Shown one piece after another: positions 9,974 through 20,143 of a stretch of DNA of 64,000 nucleotides (positions are counted from its first letter, which is position 1; every line of letters starts with the position of its first letter). Both the position numbers and the translations under genes were made by a program. This DNA comes from Bacillus sp. Xin1 (GTDB lineage Bacteria > Bacillota > Bacilli > Bacillales > Bacillaceae_G): assembly GCF_013314535.1 (NCBI RefSeq), contig NZ_JABUAE010000023.1, positions 1 through 64,000 of the forward strand, in the 5' to 3' direction. The notes beneath the pieces are model-generated. The model was not told the DNA's origin. It saw only the letters and a list, made by a program, of their open reading frames with translations, and did no database searches.

Positions 9974-11014
9974 ATGGCGAATGCATATAAGCAAGCAGGA
10001 GTAGATATTGAAGCTGGATATGAAGCGGTATCTCGCATGAAAAAACACGTACAAACAACAATGAGAAAAGAAGTACTAGGAGGTCTTGGCGGTTTTGGAG
10101 GGATGTTTGATCTATCAAAATTTGCATTAGAAGAACCTGTATTAGTATCTGGAACAGACGGTGTAGGTACAAAATTGATGCTCGCTTTCATGATGGATAA
10201 ACATGACACAATTGGTATTGATGCAGTAGCAATGTGTGTAAATGATATTGTTGTCCAAGGGGCAGAACCGCTTTTCTTCCTTGACTATATTGCTTGCGGT
10301 AAAGCAGAACCTAGTAAAATTGAAAACATCGTCAAAGGTATATCAGAAGGTTGTCGCCAAGCTGGCTGTGCGCTAATTGGTGGAGAAACAGCTGAGATGC
10401 CAGGTATGTATTCCACTGAAGAGTACGACTTAGCAGGCTTTACGGTTGGTATTGTTGATAAAAAGAAAATTGTAACGGGTCAGTCTATTGAAGAAGGTCA
10501 TGTGTTAATTGGTTTAGCATCTAGCGGTATTCATAGTAATGGTTATTCTTTAGTGCGCAAAGTGTTATTAGAAGACGGACAGCTATCTTTAGATCGTATA
10601 CATGGTCGTTTAGAACTACCTCTTGGTGAAGAACTATTAAAGCCAACGAAAATTTATGTCAAACCTATTTTAGAACTATTGAAGAAATATGAAGTGTATG
10701 GCATGGCTCATATTACAGGTGGCGGTTTTATTGAAAATATTCCACGTATGTTGCCAGAAGGAATCGGTGCGGAAATTGAACTAGGTTCTTGGCAAATTCA
10801 ACCGATTTTTAGCTTGCTTCAAGAGGTTGGAAAACTAGAAGAAAAAGAGATGTTCAATATTTTTAACATGGGTATTGGTATGGTAGTGGCAGTAAAAGAA
10901 GAAGATGCAAAAGATGTTGTTAAGCTTCTTGCAGAGCAAGGAGAAAAAGCACACATCATTGGGCGCACTGTAAAAGGATCAGGTGTCGCTTTTCATGGAG
11001 GCACAGAACTATGA
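9974..11014 (+). CDS. purM: Phosphoribosylformylglycinamidine cyclo-ligase (AIR synthetase)
   Basis: PurM, 346 aa, closes the imidazole ring of FGAM with ATP to give AIR. It belongs to the same fold as PurL. Seen: [13 protein letters not shown] near residue 58 (ATP/substrate loop), [14 protein letters not shown] near residue 135, and [13 protein letters not shown] near residue 245. A GAGGTG ribosome binding site precedes the ATG. It overlaps purN by 4 bases. Confidence 0.98.
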   Translation: MANAYKQAGVDIEAGYEAVSRMKKHVQTTMRKEVLGGLGGFGGMFDLSKFALEEPVLVSGTDGVGTKLMLAFMMDKHDTIGIDAVAMCVNDIVVQGAEPLFFLDYIACGKAEPSKIENIVKGISEGCRQAGCALIGGETAEMPGMYSTEEYDLAGFTVGIVDKKKIVTGQSIEEGHVLIGLASSGIHSNGYSLVRKVLLEDGQLSLDRIHGRLELPLGEELLKPTKIYVKPILELLKKYEVYGMAHITGGGFIENIPRMLPEGIGAEIELGSWQIQPIFSLLQEVGKLEEKEMFNIFNMGIGMVVAVKEEDAKDVVKLLAEQGEKAHIIGRTVKGSGVAFHGGTEL

Positions 11015-11598
11015 GTAGATTGGCAGTTTTTGCCTCAGGAAGCGGCTCTAACTTCCAAGCGCTAATGAATGCAGTGGAAGAAAAAAGCTTACAAGCTGAT
11101 ATTAGTTTACTAGTATGTGATCAACCTGAGGCACGTGTTATCGAACGAGCGCATTATCATCATGTTCCATGCTTTGCTTTTTCAGCGAAAGAATATCAAT
11201 CAAAAGAAGCGTTTGAAAATGAGATACTAAAAAAACTGCGAGAATACGAGATCGATTGTGTTATTTTAGCGGGATATATGCGTCTTATCGGGCCAACATT
11301 ATTAGAAGCATATGGCGGGAAAATCATTAATATTCATCCATCATTATTGCCAAGTTTTCCAGGGAAAGATGCTGTCGGTCAAGCGTTAGAGGCAGGAGTG
11401 AAAGTAACAGGAGTGACAATTCACTACGTAGATGCAGGGATGGATACAGGACCGATTATTGCACAAGAAGCAGTAAATGTTTCTGACGTGGATACGAGAG
11501 AGAGTTTACAAAAGAAAATTCAGCAAGTTGAACATAGATTGTACGTAGATACGGTGAACGAAATCGTTCAATATATGAAAGAGAAGACTGTTAAATAA
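11011..11598 (+). CDS. purN: Phosphoribosylglycinamide formyltransferase
   Basis: PurN, 195 aa, transfers formyl from 10-formyl-THF to GAR. The N-terminal [13 protein letters not shown] phosphate loop, the central [14 protein letters not shown] catalytic segment (Asn and His) near residue 107 and the [11 protein letters not shown] segment with the catalytic Asp near residue 145 are all present. Start codon overlaps the purM stop (ATGA). Confidence 0.98.
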   Translation: MSRLAVFASGSGSNFQALMNAVEEKSLQADISLLVCDQPEARVIERAHYHHVPCFAFSAKEYQSKEAFENEILKKLREYEIDCVILAGYMRLIGPTLLEAYGGKIINIHPSLLPSFPGKDAVGQALEAGVKVTGVTIHYVDAGMDTGPIIAQEAVNVSDVDTRESLQKKIQQVEHRLYVDTVNEIVQYMKEKTVK

Positions 11599-11622
11599 CA
11601 TTCAACTAGGGGTGAAGGATAA

Positions 11623-13158
11623 ATGAAAAAGCGTGCATTAGTAAGTGTTTCAGATAAAACAGGTGTTGTAGAGTTTGTTAAAGGGCTACTTGAACAAGGG
11701 ATTGAAGTTATTTCAACAGGTGGAACGAAAAAATTATTGGAAGAAAATAGCTTGCAAGTAATTGGGATTTCTGAGGTAACAGGATTCCCGGAAATTATGG
11801 ATGGTCGTGTGAAAACATTACATCCAAACATTCATGGTGGTTTACTTGCAGTACGTGATAATGAAACGCATGTAGCGCAGATGAATGAATTAGGCATTCA
11901 GCCAATCGACTTTGTTGTTGTAAACTTATACCCATTTAAAGAAACAGTTGCTAAACCTGATGTGACATTTGCTGATGCAATTGAAAATATTGATATCGGT
12001 GGTCCAACAATGATTCGTTCAGCTGCGAAAAATCATAAATTTGTATCAGTGATCGTTGATCCAACAGATTATGATGTTGTACTAGCTGAGCTAAAAGAAA
12101 ACGGTGAAGTTACAGACGAAACAAAACGAAAATTAGCAGCAAAAGTATTCCGCCATACAGCGGCATATGATGCATTAATCTCAAACTATTTAACTGAACA
12201 AATGGGAGAAGAAAGCCCAGAAACATTAACAGTAACATTCGAGAAAAAACAAGATTTACGTTACGGTGAAAATCCGCATCAAAAAGCAACATTCTATAAA
12301 GCGCCATTTGCAGCAACTTCTTCTGTTGCATATGCAGAACAATTACATGGAAAAGAATTATCTTATAACAATATCAATGATGCAGACGCAGCACTTAGCA
12401 TTGTAAAAGAATTTACAGAGCCAGCAGTGGTAGCTGTAAAACATATGAACCCATGTGGAGTTGGTGTTGGTACTGATATTCATGAAGCATACACACGTGC
12501 TTACGAAGCGGATCCTGTATCAATTTTTGGAGGCATTATTGCAGCCAATCGTGAAATTGATAAAGCTACGGCTGAAAAGTTACATGAAATCTTCTTAGAA
12601 ATTATTATCGCACCTTCTTTCTCACAAGAAGCTTTAGAAGTGTTGCAAAGTAAGAAAAATTTACGTCTGTTAACTGTAAATATTGAAAAAGCAGCAAATG
12701 CAAGTAAAAAATTAACTTCTGTACAAGGTGGCCTTTTAGTTCAGGAAGAAGATACACTAGCACTAGATGAAGATGCAATTACAGTTCCAACAAAACGTGA
12801 ACCAACGGAGCAAGAATGGGCCGATTTAAAACTAGCTTGGAAAGTTGTTAAACACGTAAAATCAAATGCGATTGTTTTAGCAAAAGATAACATGACAATC
12901 GGTGTTGGCGCTGGGCAAATGAACCGCGTTGGCTCGGCGAAAATTGCCATCACGCAAGCTGCTGACAAAGCGCAAGGTAGTGCCTTAGCATCTGATGCAT
13001 TTTTCCCAATGCCAGACACAGTAGAAGAGGCTGCTAGAGCAGGGATTACAGCCATCATTCAACCTGGTGGATCTATCCGCGATGAAGATTCTATTAAAAA
13101 AGCTGATGAATATGGAATTACTATGGTGTTCACGGGCGTACGTCATTTCAAACATTAA
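11623..13158 (+). CDS. purH: Bifunctional AICAR transformylase / IMP cyclohydrolase
   Basis: PurH, 511 aa, carries out the last two steps: formylation of AICAR and ring closure to IMP. The N-terminal MGS-like cyclohydrolase domain (residues 1 to about 145) shows [12 protein letters not shown] and [12 protein letters not shown]; the C-terminal transformylase domain contains the [10 protein letters not shown] segment and [12 protein letters not shown] near residue 270, the latter with active-site Lys and His. RBS AGGGGTGAAGGAT. Followed by a 165-base gap with hairpin and repeats before purD. Confidence 0.98.
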   Translation: MKKRALVSVSDKTGVVEFVKGLLEQGIEVISTGGTKKLLEENSLQVIGISEVTGFPEIMDGRVKTLHPNIHGGLLAVRDNETHVAQMNELGIQPIDFVVVNLYPFKETVAKPDVTFADAIENIDIGGPTMIRSAAKNHKFVSVIVDPTDYDVVLAELKENGEVTDETKRKLAAKVFRHTAAYDALISNYLTEQMGEESPETLTVTFEKKQDLRYGENPHQKATFYKAPFAATSSVAYAEQLHGKELSYNNINDADAALSIVKEFTEPAVVAVKHMNPCGVGVGTDIHEAYTRAYEADPVSIFGGIIAANREIDKATAEKLHEIFLEIIIAPSFSQEALEVLQSKKNLRLLTVNIEKAANASKKLTSVQGGLLVQEEDTLALDEDAITVPTKREPTEQEWADLKLAWKVVKHVKSNAIVLAKDNMTIGVGAGQMNRVGSAKIAITQAADKAQGSALASDAFFPMPDTVEEAARAGITAIIQPGGSIRDEDSIKKADEYGITMVFTGVRHFKH

Positions 13159-13184
13159 TAGAAATATACAAGTATATGAAATTT

Positions 13185-13270
13185 TATCGGCGCAAATTCA
13201 AATATATCGACCGTTTCTCATGATATATCGGCGTTTCGACATGGGATATCGACTTATCTACAAAATACGA
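13185..13270 (+). repeat. Degenerate 21-bp tandem repeat (TATCGRC units) in the purH-purD gap
   Basis: TATCG occurs at 13185, 13205, 13226 and 13247, with a degenerate TACGAC at 13266: spacing 20, 21, 21 and 19. Units alternate TATCGGCG and TATCGACC/TATCGACT. The regular two-helical-turn spacing is unlikely to be chance, but the function is unknown. Confidence 0.55.
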
Positions 13271-13271
13271 C

Positions 13272-13304
13272 ACGGAAAATAGGCTTGCTCCTGTTTTCCG
13301 TTTT
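13272..13304 (+). other. Intra-operon hairpin before purD
   Basis: ACGGAAAATAGG pairs with CCTGTTTTCCGT around a 6-base loop and is followed by TTTT. It resembles a weak intrinsic terminator placed inside the pur operon, 20 bases before purD. Confidence 0.55.
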
Positions 13305-13320
13305 AAAAAGTGGAGGATAA

Positions 13321-14588
<1,268 letters not shown>

Positions 14589-14589
<1 letters not shown>

Positions 14590-14621
14590 AAGCTAACATG
14601 TTTTATGTTAGCTTCTTTTTA
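14589..14621 (+). terminator. pur operon terminator
   Basis: GAAGCTAACAT pairs with ATGTTAGCTTC around a 5-base loop and ends in a T run. It begins at the purD stop codon. Confidence 0.93.
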
Positions 14622-14727
14622 TGAAGAAAATTATGAGTATATGAATGATACATAAGATATTTTTCGAGATAGGAAAGTTTGCATACTATGTGGAATAGCT
14701 TTAAGATTCATGCTTTCAAAAAGATAC

Positions 14728-15924
14728 TTATCCATTGATATCTACATAGGATCGCTTTCTCTCGACTTGTTTACATCGTAATTCTCCAATCAACAATAGA
14801 AAAATAGAAATTACTAATGTAAGCGCAGCGCCAACGAGTGGAAAAGAGAAGCTCTGTGTCTGTTTCGCGATAATCCCTGTGAAAATCGGTCCAATAATTT
14901 GTCCAATACCATAAATTCCAGTTGTATAACCGATAACTTTATTACTTTCATTTGGTTTGCTTCTTTTTGCTTCTGTCGTTGTTAAAATAGTGATACCTAC
15001 GAATGTAGCTCCGAGAAGAAAAGCACTTAAAAATGCTCCGATTACGTTAGGAATAAGGAGTGGAGAAAGAACACTTATAATTTGTAGACAGTAGGCGGAG
15101 ATAAGAGCGCGTGTTGTTCCATACTTTTGAGCAATGCTTGACCAAATATAGCTAGATGGAATAACAGCGATACCAACAATAATCCAGCTGCACGACGCAT
15201 AAAAGGATGAGAGGGTAATTCTTTCTACAATAGTGACAAGAAAAGTTCCGGTAATGATGTAGCCAAATCCTTCAAATCCATAAGCTAAAATGAGCCAAAA
15301 TAAATAGTTTTTTCTATGAGTCGTATTTATTGTAGTAACTTTTGATTTTTGCACAGTATGTCTAGTATCTTCTTTTAACCATTTCCATACAAAAATAGCT
15401 AAACTAAAGCTAATAAGACCGAGTCCAATCCAAGATCCCTTCCAATACCAAAGCGAGTTGAACAGAGGGGCGAATAATCCAGCGAAAATAATTCCAATTC
15501 CAACACCACTATAAATCATCCCGCTTAGTATAATCTTATTCCGATGAAATAAATAATCTAGAACAATACTAGAGGCAAGAACAAACACGATAGCACTCGT
15601 AAAACCTCCAATAAACCGAAGAGAAAACCAAAAGAAAATTTGAGAGGTAAAGCCCATACAAAGGGTCGAAAGGACGTTGAAAAATAAACAATGATGTAAC
15701 ACTTTTTCACGATTTTTTAACGTAATAAATCCAATAAAGAAGGCACCAAGCAGATAGCCGAGATAGTTACTGGATGCTAAATATCCAGCGAGGTCTTCTT
15801 CTACATGAGCCTGCCTTTCCATAAAAGAGATAATTGGCGTGTAAGCGAAACGACTAATGCCCATTACAGCTATTAAGGCAAAGATACCGGATAGAATCAT
15901 TTTCCATGTCTTTGTTTCTTGCAC
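14728..15924 (-). CDS. MFS transporter of the YbfB/YjiJ type
   Basis: A 398-residue membrane protein with about 12 hydrophobic segments, beginning with a helix rich in Ile/Ala and the RFAYTP motif typical of YbfB/YjiJ-type major facilitator proteins. The substrate is unknown. GTG at 15924 is chosen because AGAAGGGAG lies 6-7 bases upstream; a longer frame to 16014 adds a Cys/Tyr-rich stretch without family sense. It is divergent from a LysR gene 121 bases away, so the regulator likely controls it. Confidence 0.88.
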   Translation of the reverse strand: MQETKTWKMILSGIFALIAVMGISRFAYTPIISFMERQAHVEEDLAGYLASSNYLGYLLGAFFIGFITLKNREKVLHHCLFFNVLSTLCMGFTSQIFFWFSLRFIGGFTSAIVFVLASSIVLDYLFHRNKIILSGMIYSGVGIGIIFAGLFAPLFNSLWYWKGSWIGLGLISFSLAIFVWKWLKEDTRHTVQKSKVTTINTTHRKNYLFWLILAYGFEGFGYIITGTFLVTIVERITLSSFYASCSWIIVGIAVIPSSYIWSSIAQKYGTTRALISAYCLQIISVLSPLLIPNVIGAFLSAFLLGATFVGITILTTTEAKRSKPNESNKVIGYTTGIYGIGQIIGPIFTGIIAKQTQSFSFPLVGAALTLVISIFLLLIGELRCKQVERKRSYVDING

Positions 15925-16045
15925 GTAATCTCCCTTCTTGACGCAGCTTTTAATACATATGATAGGGGAATATACATAGTGCGTAAAATACTGTTTTTTA
16001 ATATGTAATATCAAAAATAATGATACGAATGAAAGGACGAGAAAA

Positions 16046-16930
16046 ATGAACTTACAAGATTTTTTAGCTTTTTATATGGTAGCGCAGGAAAAAAGTATTT
16101 CAAAAGCAGCAGTTCGTCTTAATTTTGTCCAATCGAATATTACAGCTAAAATAAAAAGATTAGAAGCGGAGTATGAGACACAGTTATTTTACCGGCATCG
16201 CAATGGGGTCACACTAACGCCAGCAGGAGAAACATTATTGAAATATGCTGAAAAAATGATTCAATTATTGAATGAGTCAAAAAGAGAGATTAAATATACG
16301 AAATTGCCAGGGGGAATGTTGAAAATCGGAGCAATGGAAACGGCAGCAGCAGTTAGATTGCCAAACATTCTTTCTAATTATCATACAAAATATCCAGAGG
16401 TTGAGATTGGGATTCAAACGAACAGCACGGAAAAATTAACAAAAAAAATACTTTTACATGAATTAGAAGGAGCATTTGTAGCCAATATCACTGACGATCC
16501 AGCATTAGAAAAGATAGAAGTATTTCAGGAGGAAATGATGTTACTGTCAAAGAGAAAGTTTTTATTGGATCATAAATATATGGAAGAGCAGTCATTTATC
16601 GTTTTTCAATCTGGCTGTTTTTATAGAAAGGTATTGGAGGAATGGTTATTGTCGGAAGGGATTGTTCCGAGGAAGGTAATGGAGGTAAACTCCTTAGATG
16701 GTATTATCGGATGTGTGAAAGCTGGTCTTGGAGTATCCATGCTCCCGCGGGAAGTAGCAGAGCAATTTGATTCTCATAGGGAGCTCGTCCGTACACCGTT
16801 ATTAAATGAAAATAGATTTATTCCAACGTACTTTATTTATCGGAAAGATAGTGTGAAAACCGCGGCATTATGTAAGTTTATTACATTGCTTTATAGCATA
16901 GAAGAAAAAAGGAATTGTAAATATTCCTAA
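16046..16930 (+). CDS. LysR-family transcriptional regulator
   Basis: 294 aa. The N-terminal winged helix-turn-helix (residues 1-60) has the usual SISKAAVRLNFVQSNITAKI pattern and the LTPAGETLLKYAE linker; the remainder is a substrate-binding-like effector domain. RBS GAAAGGACGAG precedes the ATG. By position it probably regulates the divergent MFS transporter and itself from the shared 120-base intergenic region. The inducer is not deducible. Confidence 0.93.
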   Translation: MNLQDFLAFYMVAQEKSISKAAVRLNFVQSNITAKIKRLEAEYETQLFYRHRNGVTLTPAGETLLKYAEKMIQLLNESKREIKYTKLPGGMLKIGAMETAAAVRLPNILSNYHTKYPEVEIGIQTNSTEKLTKKILLHELEGAFVANITDDPALEKIEVFQEEMMLLSKRKFLLDHKYMEEQSFIVFQSGCFYRKVLEEWLLSEGIVPRKVMEVNSLDGIIGCVKAGLGVSMLPREVAEQFDSHRELVRTPLLNENRFIPTYFIYRKDSVKTAALCKFITLLYSIEEKRNCKYS

Positions 16931-17046
16931 AACATATTAAATGATTACCTAATATGAAAAGTAATTGGGATTAAATTGCTCCTCATTCTTTTATTTATAA
17001 AGTTTGGATAACTTCCTTAGCTGAAGTAGAAAATTAGATAAAATAC
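16931..17046. other. Gap after the LysR gene
   Basis: AT-rich sequence with no gene or strong hairpin. It leads into a short bcr1-like repeat, and together with the sequence up to 17400 forms the left boundary of the accessory island. Confidence 0.5.
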
Positions 17047-17169
17047 GTTATCTCGCACTAACGCGGGCAGTAATACTCCCACCTCAAAATTCGGTGGAAG
17101 CAAAGAAGTGAGGTGAGAGCTAATAATTAGTGGGCGATGAAGCCCCCACTGATTAAGGTTTCACTTTAT
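17047..17169 (+). repeat. bcr1-like dispersed repeat, copy 1
   Basis: A 123-base structured repeat bounded by GTTAT on the left and TTTAT on the right. It holds CTCGCACTAACGCGGGCAG, a hairpin region CTCCCACCTCAAAATTCGG, a GAGGTGAGAG arm and an AGTGGGCG...CCCCCACT hairpin, ending GTTTCACTTTAT. The bcr1 repeat of the B. cereus group is reported to duplicate TTTAT on insertion, which matches. Four more related copies lie in this window at 24132, 36060, 50299 and 59867. Confidence 0.6.
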
Positions 17170-17394
17170 TGGAAAAAGTCGAACTTTTGATAACACTAAT
17201 TATACGAACGAAAGTCCCTTCAAATCTTCTAAAGAGACTTTTCTAAGTTTCTAGATATATTGAATTCCGATAATGATATTTTATGTTAGTTGCATTTAAC
17301 AAATGATTAATTGTATGATATGTAATCTATTTAATTTTATTTTACAAAGAGTAAATTCCGGTTTTTTACATGGTATAATTTTGAACTAGAGAGA

Positions 17395-17500
17395 AAGAGG
17401 TATATAAAGGCTGGAAACAGCGGATTCAAATTCCATTTACCATTTGGTCCTGATGTAGGTTTATGGGGATTTGGTTTAGAAGTTGCTGTTAAGGAGTAAA
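17395..17500 (+). pseudogene. C-terminal remnant of a toxin-like protein
   Basis: A frame ending in TAA at 17498-17500 encodes KAGNSGFKFHLPFG and continues to GLEVAVKE. It has no start codon or ribosome binding site, and upstream in-frame sequence is short. Composition (Gly/Phe/aromatic-rich end) and position beside DUF4176 and LXG genes suggest the tail of a polymorphic toxin. This is inference. Confidence 0.35.
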
Positions 17501-17513
17501 GGAGATAATTAGT

Positions 17514-17723
17514 ATGAATAAAAAAGTGAAAAATTTTAAATATCTTATGATTATATTAGCGTGTATTGCAATTTTCGGTACAATTTTACCTAATGCATTA
17601 GATCCGAATGAAACACTAGCTGGTAAAATTTCAATTGTAGTTTTTGGTACAATTGGTACTTGTTTATTATTTTCTATTACTTATTTTATTGTAAAAAAAG
17701 CTATTTTAAGAAAGGGAAAATAA
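17514..17723 (+). CDS. Small two-helix membrane protein, 69 aa
   Basis: An AAGGAG site 7-8 bases before the ATG supports translation. The product has two hydrophobic segments (residues about 10-27 and 40-62), a short polar loop and a basic tail, so it is probably an inner-membrane protein. It directly precedes the DUF4176 gene with a 1-base gap. Small membrane proteins in such positions are common in LXG toxin islands and may be immunity proteins for the toxin whose tail lies just upstream; the sequence alone cannot show it. Confidence 0.65.
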   Translation: MNKKVKNFKYLMIILACIAIFGTILPNALDPNETLAGKISIVVFGTIGTCLLFSITYFIVKKAILRKGK

Positions 17724-17724
17724 G

Positions 17725-18008
17725 GTGGGACAAAATTTAGAGTTAGAATTACTTCCAATAGGTTCTGTTGTAATGCTTAAAGATTGGGAACATCCATTAA
17801 TGGTTTATGGAAGAAAACAGATCGATTCTGAAACAAAAAAACATGGGATTATGTATGTTATTATTTTCTTCATGGTAATATTTCTTCAGAGTATAATTTC
17901 TTTTTGAATCATGAAGATATTTCTAGTGTTTTACATCTTGGTTTTATTAATGAAAGAGAATTAGAATTTCAAAAATTATTTAAAAAGGAAGTTGAAGAAA
18001 AACAGTGA
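17725..18008 (+). pseudogene. DUF4176-type protein, frameshifted
   Basis: The first 39 codons (GTG start 17725) give the typical DUF4176 opening LPIGSVVMLKDWEHPLMVYGR. The frame then runs into a hydrophobic nonsense tail, ending at 17907. One extra base in the run of seven A at about 17836-17842 would restore a frame reading TWDYVCYYFLHGNIS, then SEYNFFLNHEDISSVLHLGF and a charged end to TGA at 18006-18008, which is the expected rest of the domain. DUF4176 genes accompany LXG toxin loci. The gene is disrupted by a homopolymer indel, or phase-variable, or a sequencing error is present. Confidence 0.75.
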
Positions 18009-18168
18009 TTCTTTTAAGCTGTTGGTGTTTTTGAAATAGTTAAAGAGTGGATCTTTATATATTTTTATAAGCTTTAATTTTGATGAATATGTTGGTTTAT
18101 CAAAAAATGATAAAATAGTTACCGCAATGGTAAAATTTTATCATGATAAAAAACAAAGGGGAATCTCT

Positions 18169-18549
18169 ATGAAATTGCTACGTTCATTTCTCATTCTCAC
18201 TCTTGTTGTATTGTTAAGCGCATGCAATACAGCAACAAAAGTCACAAAGGTTCAAAAAAATGGCGAAACGACTTTAAAAATTGGCTCCCTGCAAGGGTAT
18301 TACAATGTGCAAACGATTAAAGCTGAAAAAGGAAATGTGGAAATTCCTTATGAGGCCGCGGTTGAAGAAGTTACGATTTTATTGCAAGTCACAAAAGACG
18401 ATAAGGTCATTTATGAAGAAGAAGTCACTTCTCAAAAAGGAGGTTTGCTTTCTTTTGAAGCACCAAAATCCGGATCATATGATTTAATTGTACGCGTGAA
18501 GGGGGAAGAGGAGAAAGCGAAAGGAATTCAAATACATACGAAGCTATGA
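18169..18549 (+). CDS. Small lipoprotein, 126 aa
   Basis: The N-terminus MKLLRSFLILTLVVLLSAC is a lipoprotein signal with lipobox LSAC, giving Cys about residue 19 as the mature end. The rest is a compact beta-rich domain with SGSYDLIVRVKG near the C-terminus, similar in feel to bacterial immunoglobulin-like or C-terminal binding modules. AAAGGGG lies 8 bases before the ATG at 18169; the longer frame from 18127 would bury the signal. Function unknown; anchored on the outer face of the membrane. Confidence 0.85.
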   Translation: MKLLRSFLILTLVVLLSACNTATKVTKVQKNGETTLKIGSLQGYYNVQTIKAEKGNVEIPYEAAVEEVTILLQVTKDDKVIYEEEVTSQKGGLLSFEAPKSGSYDLIVRVKGEEEKAKGIQIHTKL

Positions 18550-18552
18550 AAA

Positions 18553-18583
18553 AACGGCAAGCGGGTACACCCCGCTTGCCGTT
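18553..18583. terminator. Strong hairpin after the lipoprotein gene
   Basis: AACGGCAAGCGGG pairs perfectly with CCCGCTTGCCGTT. The T run is on the minus-strand side (AAAAAA precedes it on plus), so it could stop minus-strand transcription as well as end the lipoprotein mRNA. Confidence 0.75.
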
Positions 18584-18746
18584 CCCATTTCCAGTTGGCT
18601 CTGGCACAACACATGCTCATCAATTTAAGAAGTAAACGTTAAACTTCAAAATATATAATAAAAGTTGATTTTGGAGTTACTTTCACTTTGGGTGATGTGA
18701 CCCCTAATAAAATATTCAATAAATTTTATAATCTAAATATTTAATT

Positions 18747-19234
18747 CTAATCATTAAAAATCCTACTTTTTCTTACTTTAATCGTTTCTAAAATATAAAG
18801 AAGAATACCTAAACCAAATATCTTTTCAGCATTAGAAATATTATTACCTAATTTAATAATAGGTACATTTAATCCAAATCTTTCACTCCATTCAAAGGCA
18901 TATATCCTCTCTTACAGTTTATTAATATACGATCATCTATCGTACGAAAAGACGTTTCGAAAAAATCAAATTCAACTTCTACCTCAGAAAGTTTTATTTC
19001 TTTTTCATTCATTAAAGAACCACGTACCATTCCAAATCCCTGTATAGTATTTTCTTTAAACATACCTACACAATTATAATTTGAATCATAAATAGCCCAA
19101 TCATAATTTTCAACTTCACTATGAAAATATGCAAGAATTTCTCCATCACTTGCTTCCAATCTAAAAACTTGAAAAATCGGTATCTGAAATTGAAAAAGAA
19201 GAGAAGGAAAAAAAACAAGAGTAGCCTCTTTAAC
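18747..19234 (-). pseudogene. Tubby-C-terminal-like protein, broken
   Basis: On the minus strand a frame from about 19234 gives a hydrophobic opening with EATLVFFPSLLFQFQIP, then FRLEASDGEILAYFHSEVE and a WAIYDSNYNCVGMF segment, typical of Bacillus tubby C-terminal-like (phospholipid scramblase-like fold) proteins. There is no ATG upstream, only stops. At 18895 a missing T shifts the frame: with one base added, the reading continues as FEWSERFGLNVPIIKLG and a hydrophobic helix to a TAG at 18747. So it is truncated at 5' and frameshifted. Neighbouring LXG loci often carry such proteins. Confidence 0.6.
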
Positions 19235-19343
19235 TATTTTTATTTCTTTATTTTAGTAAAATAAAGTCTTTAAAAGATTCTTACAATAATTTATAATAAT
19301 TTAGTAAAATTAACCAATTCATATTTTTAAAGGGGAGATTAAA

Positions 19344-19640
19344 ATGGCTGGACAAATTCGTATGAGCCCTGAAGAACTAAAATCAAAGGCTGCATTATAT
19401 GGACAAAGTTCTCAACAAATTGATGATATTCTTCGTAAATTACAAGGATTGCAAAATGAATTACGCGGTGAGTGGGAAGGTCGTGCTTTCGAAGGTTTTG
19501 ATCGACAATTTAACGAATTAAGACCAAAAGTAGAAAACTTCTCACAATTACTACATGAGATTAATGTTCAACTTTCCAAAACTGCAGAAGCTGTTGCTTC
19601 TCATGATGAAGAATTATCACGTAATTTCGGTTTGAAATAA
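19344..19640 (+). CDS. WXG100-family type VII secretion protein (EsxA-like)
   Basis: 98 aa, all helical, with a central W-x-G hairpin (residues about 44-46, EWEG) that defines the WXG100 fold. Such proteins form dimers exported by the EssC-type type VII secretion system. RBS AAAGGGGAG. It stands about 190 bases before the LXG module and is followed by a hairpin, suggesting its own or strongly expressed mRNA. No secretion machinery genes are in the window, so the apparatus must be elsewhere. Confidence 0.93.
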   Translation: MAGQIRMSPEELKSKAALYGQSSQQIDDILRKLQGLQNELRGEWEGRAFEGFDRQFNELRPKVENFSQLLHEINVQLSKTAEAVASHDEELSRNFGLK

Positions 19641-19670
19641 AAAACGTTTTACTCTACATAACAAGAATTT

Positions 19671-19708
19671 CAAATGAGCCATACAACTTATATTGTATGG
19701 CTCATTTG
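19671..19708 (+). terminator. Hairpin after the WXG100 gene
   Basis: CAAATGAGCCATACAA pairs perfectly with TTGTATGGCTCATTTG around a 6-base loop. Only a short T stretch follows, so it may be a leaky terminator or an mRNA-stabilising hairpin between the WXG100 gene and the LXG module. Confidence 0.7.
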
Positions 19709-19826
19709 ATTGCGTACCCAGCTAGGTTGGGCACACGTTTAAAAAGAGCGATATTGATAGGGAAATCTCATATATTTATTGGGATTTCTTTGGCATGTTC
19801 TGAAAATCAGAGAAAGGATTTGAGCG

Positions 19827-20102
19827 ATGGGACAATTTCAAAGTAATTTTCAAACGGCACAACAAATTGCTACGCAGATGAGAAATGCTTCGGATACAAT
19901 CGAAAGTGCGACAAATCGTTCTATAAAGAAGGCGACGCGTACTACACTATCTGTTAACTCCAAAGCACAAGAAGCGAACCAACAAGCTTTAGATTTAACG
20001 AAACAATTTTGTTCCGCCCTTCAACAAGCGGTGGATAATATTCATTTAGTAGCCCAAGGGTTTGAGAGAATGGATAACGAACTTCACAACACTTTTCGCT
20101 AA
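19827..20102 (+). CDS. LXG-associated helical partner (TIGR04197/DUF3130-like, Lap1 type)
   Basis: 91 aa, all alpha-helical and Gln/Asn-rich, without a WXG motif. The pattern fits the small TIGR04197/DUF3130 family found right before LXG toxin genes; in streptococcal systems such proteins bind the LXG domain and assist export. RBS AGAAAGGATTTGAG. First gene of a three-gene cassette (partner 1, partner 2, toxin). Confidence 0.75.
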   Translation: MGQFQSNFQTAQQIATQMRNASDTIESATNRSIKKATRTTLSVNSKAQEANQQALDLTKQFCSALQQAVDNIHLVAQGFERMDNELHNTFR

Positions 20103-20143
20103 TGTGACAACCTACGTAAAGGTAAAACGGTAGGAGGAATATG

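Noticed and set aside
13185-13270. CRISPR-like array
   Set aside because: The units are only about 7 conserved bases with 21-base spacing and no true spacers; no cas genes are present.
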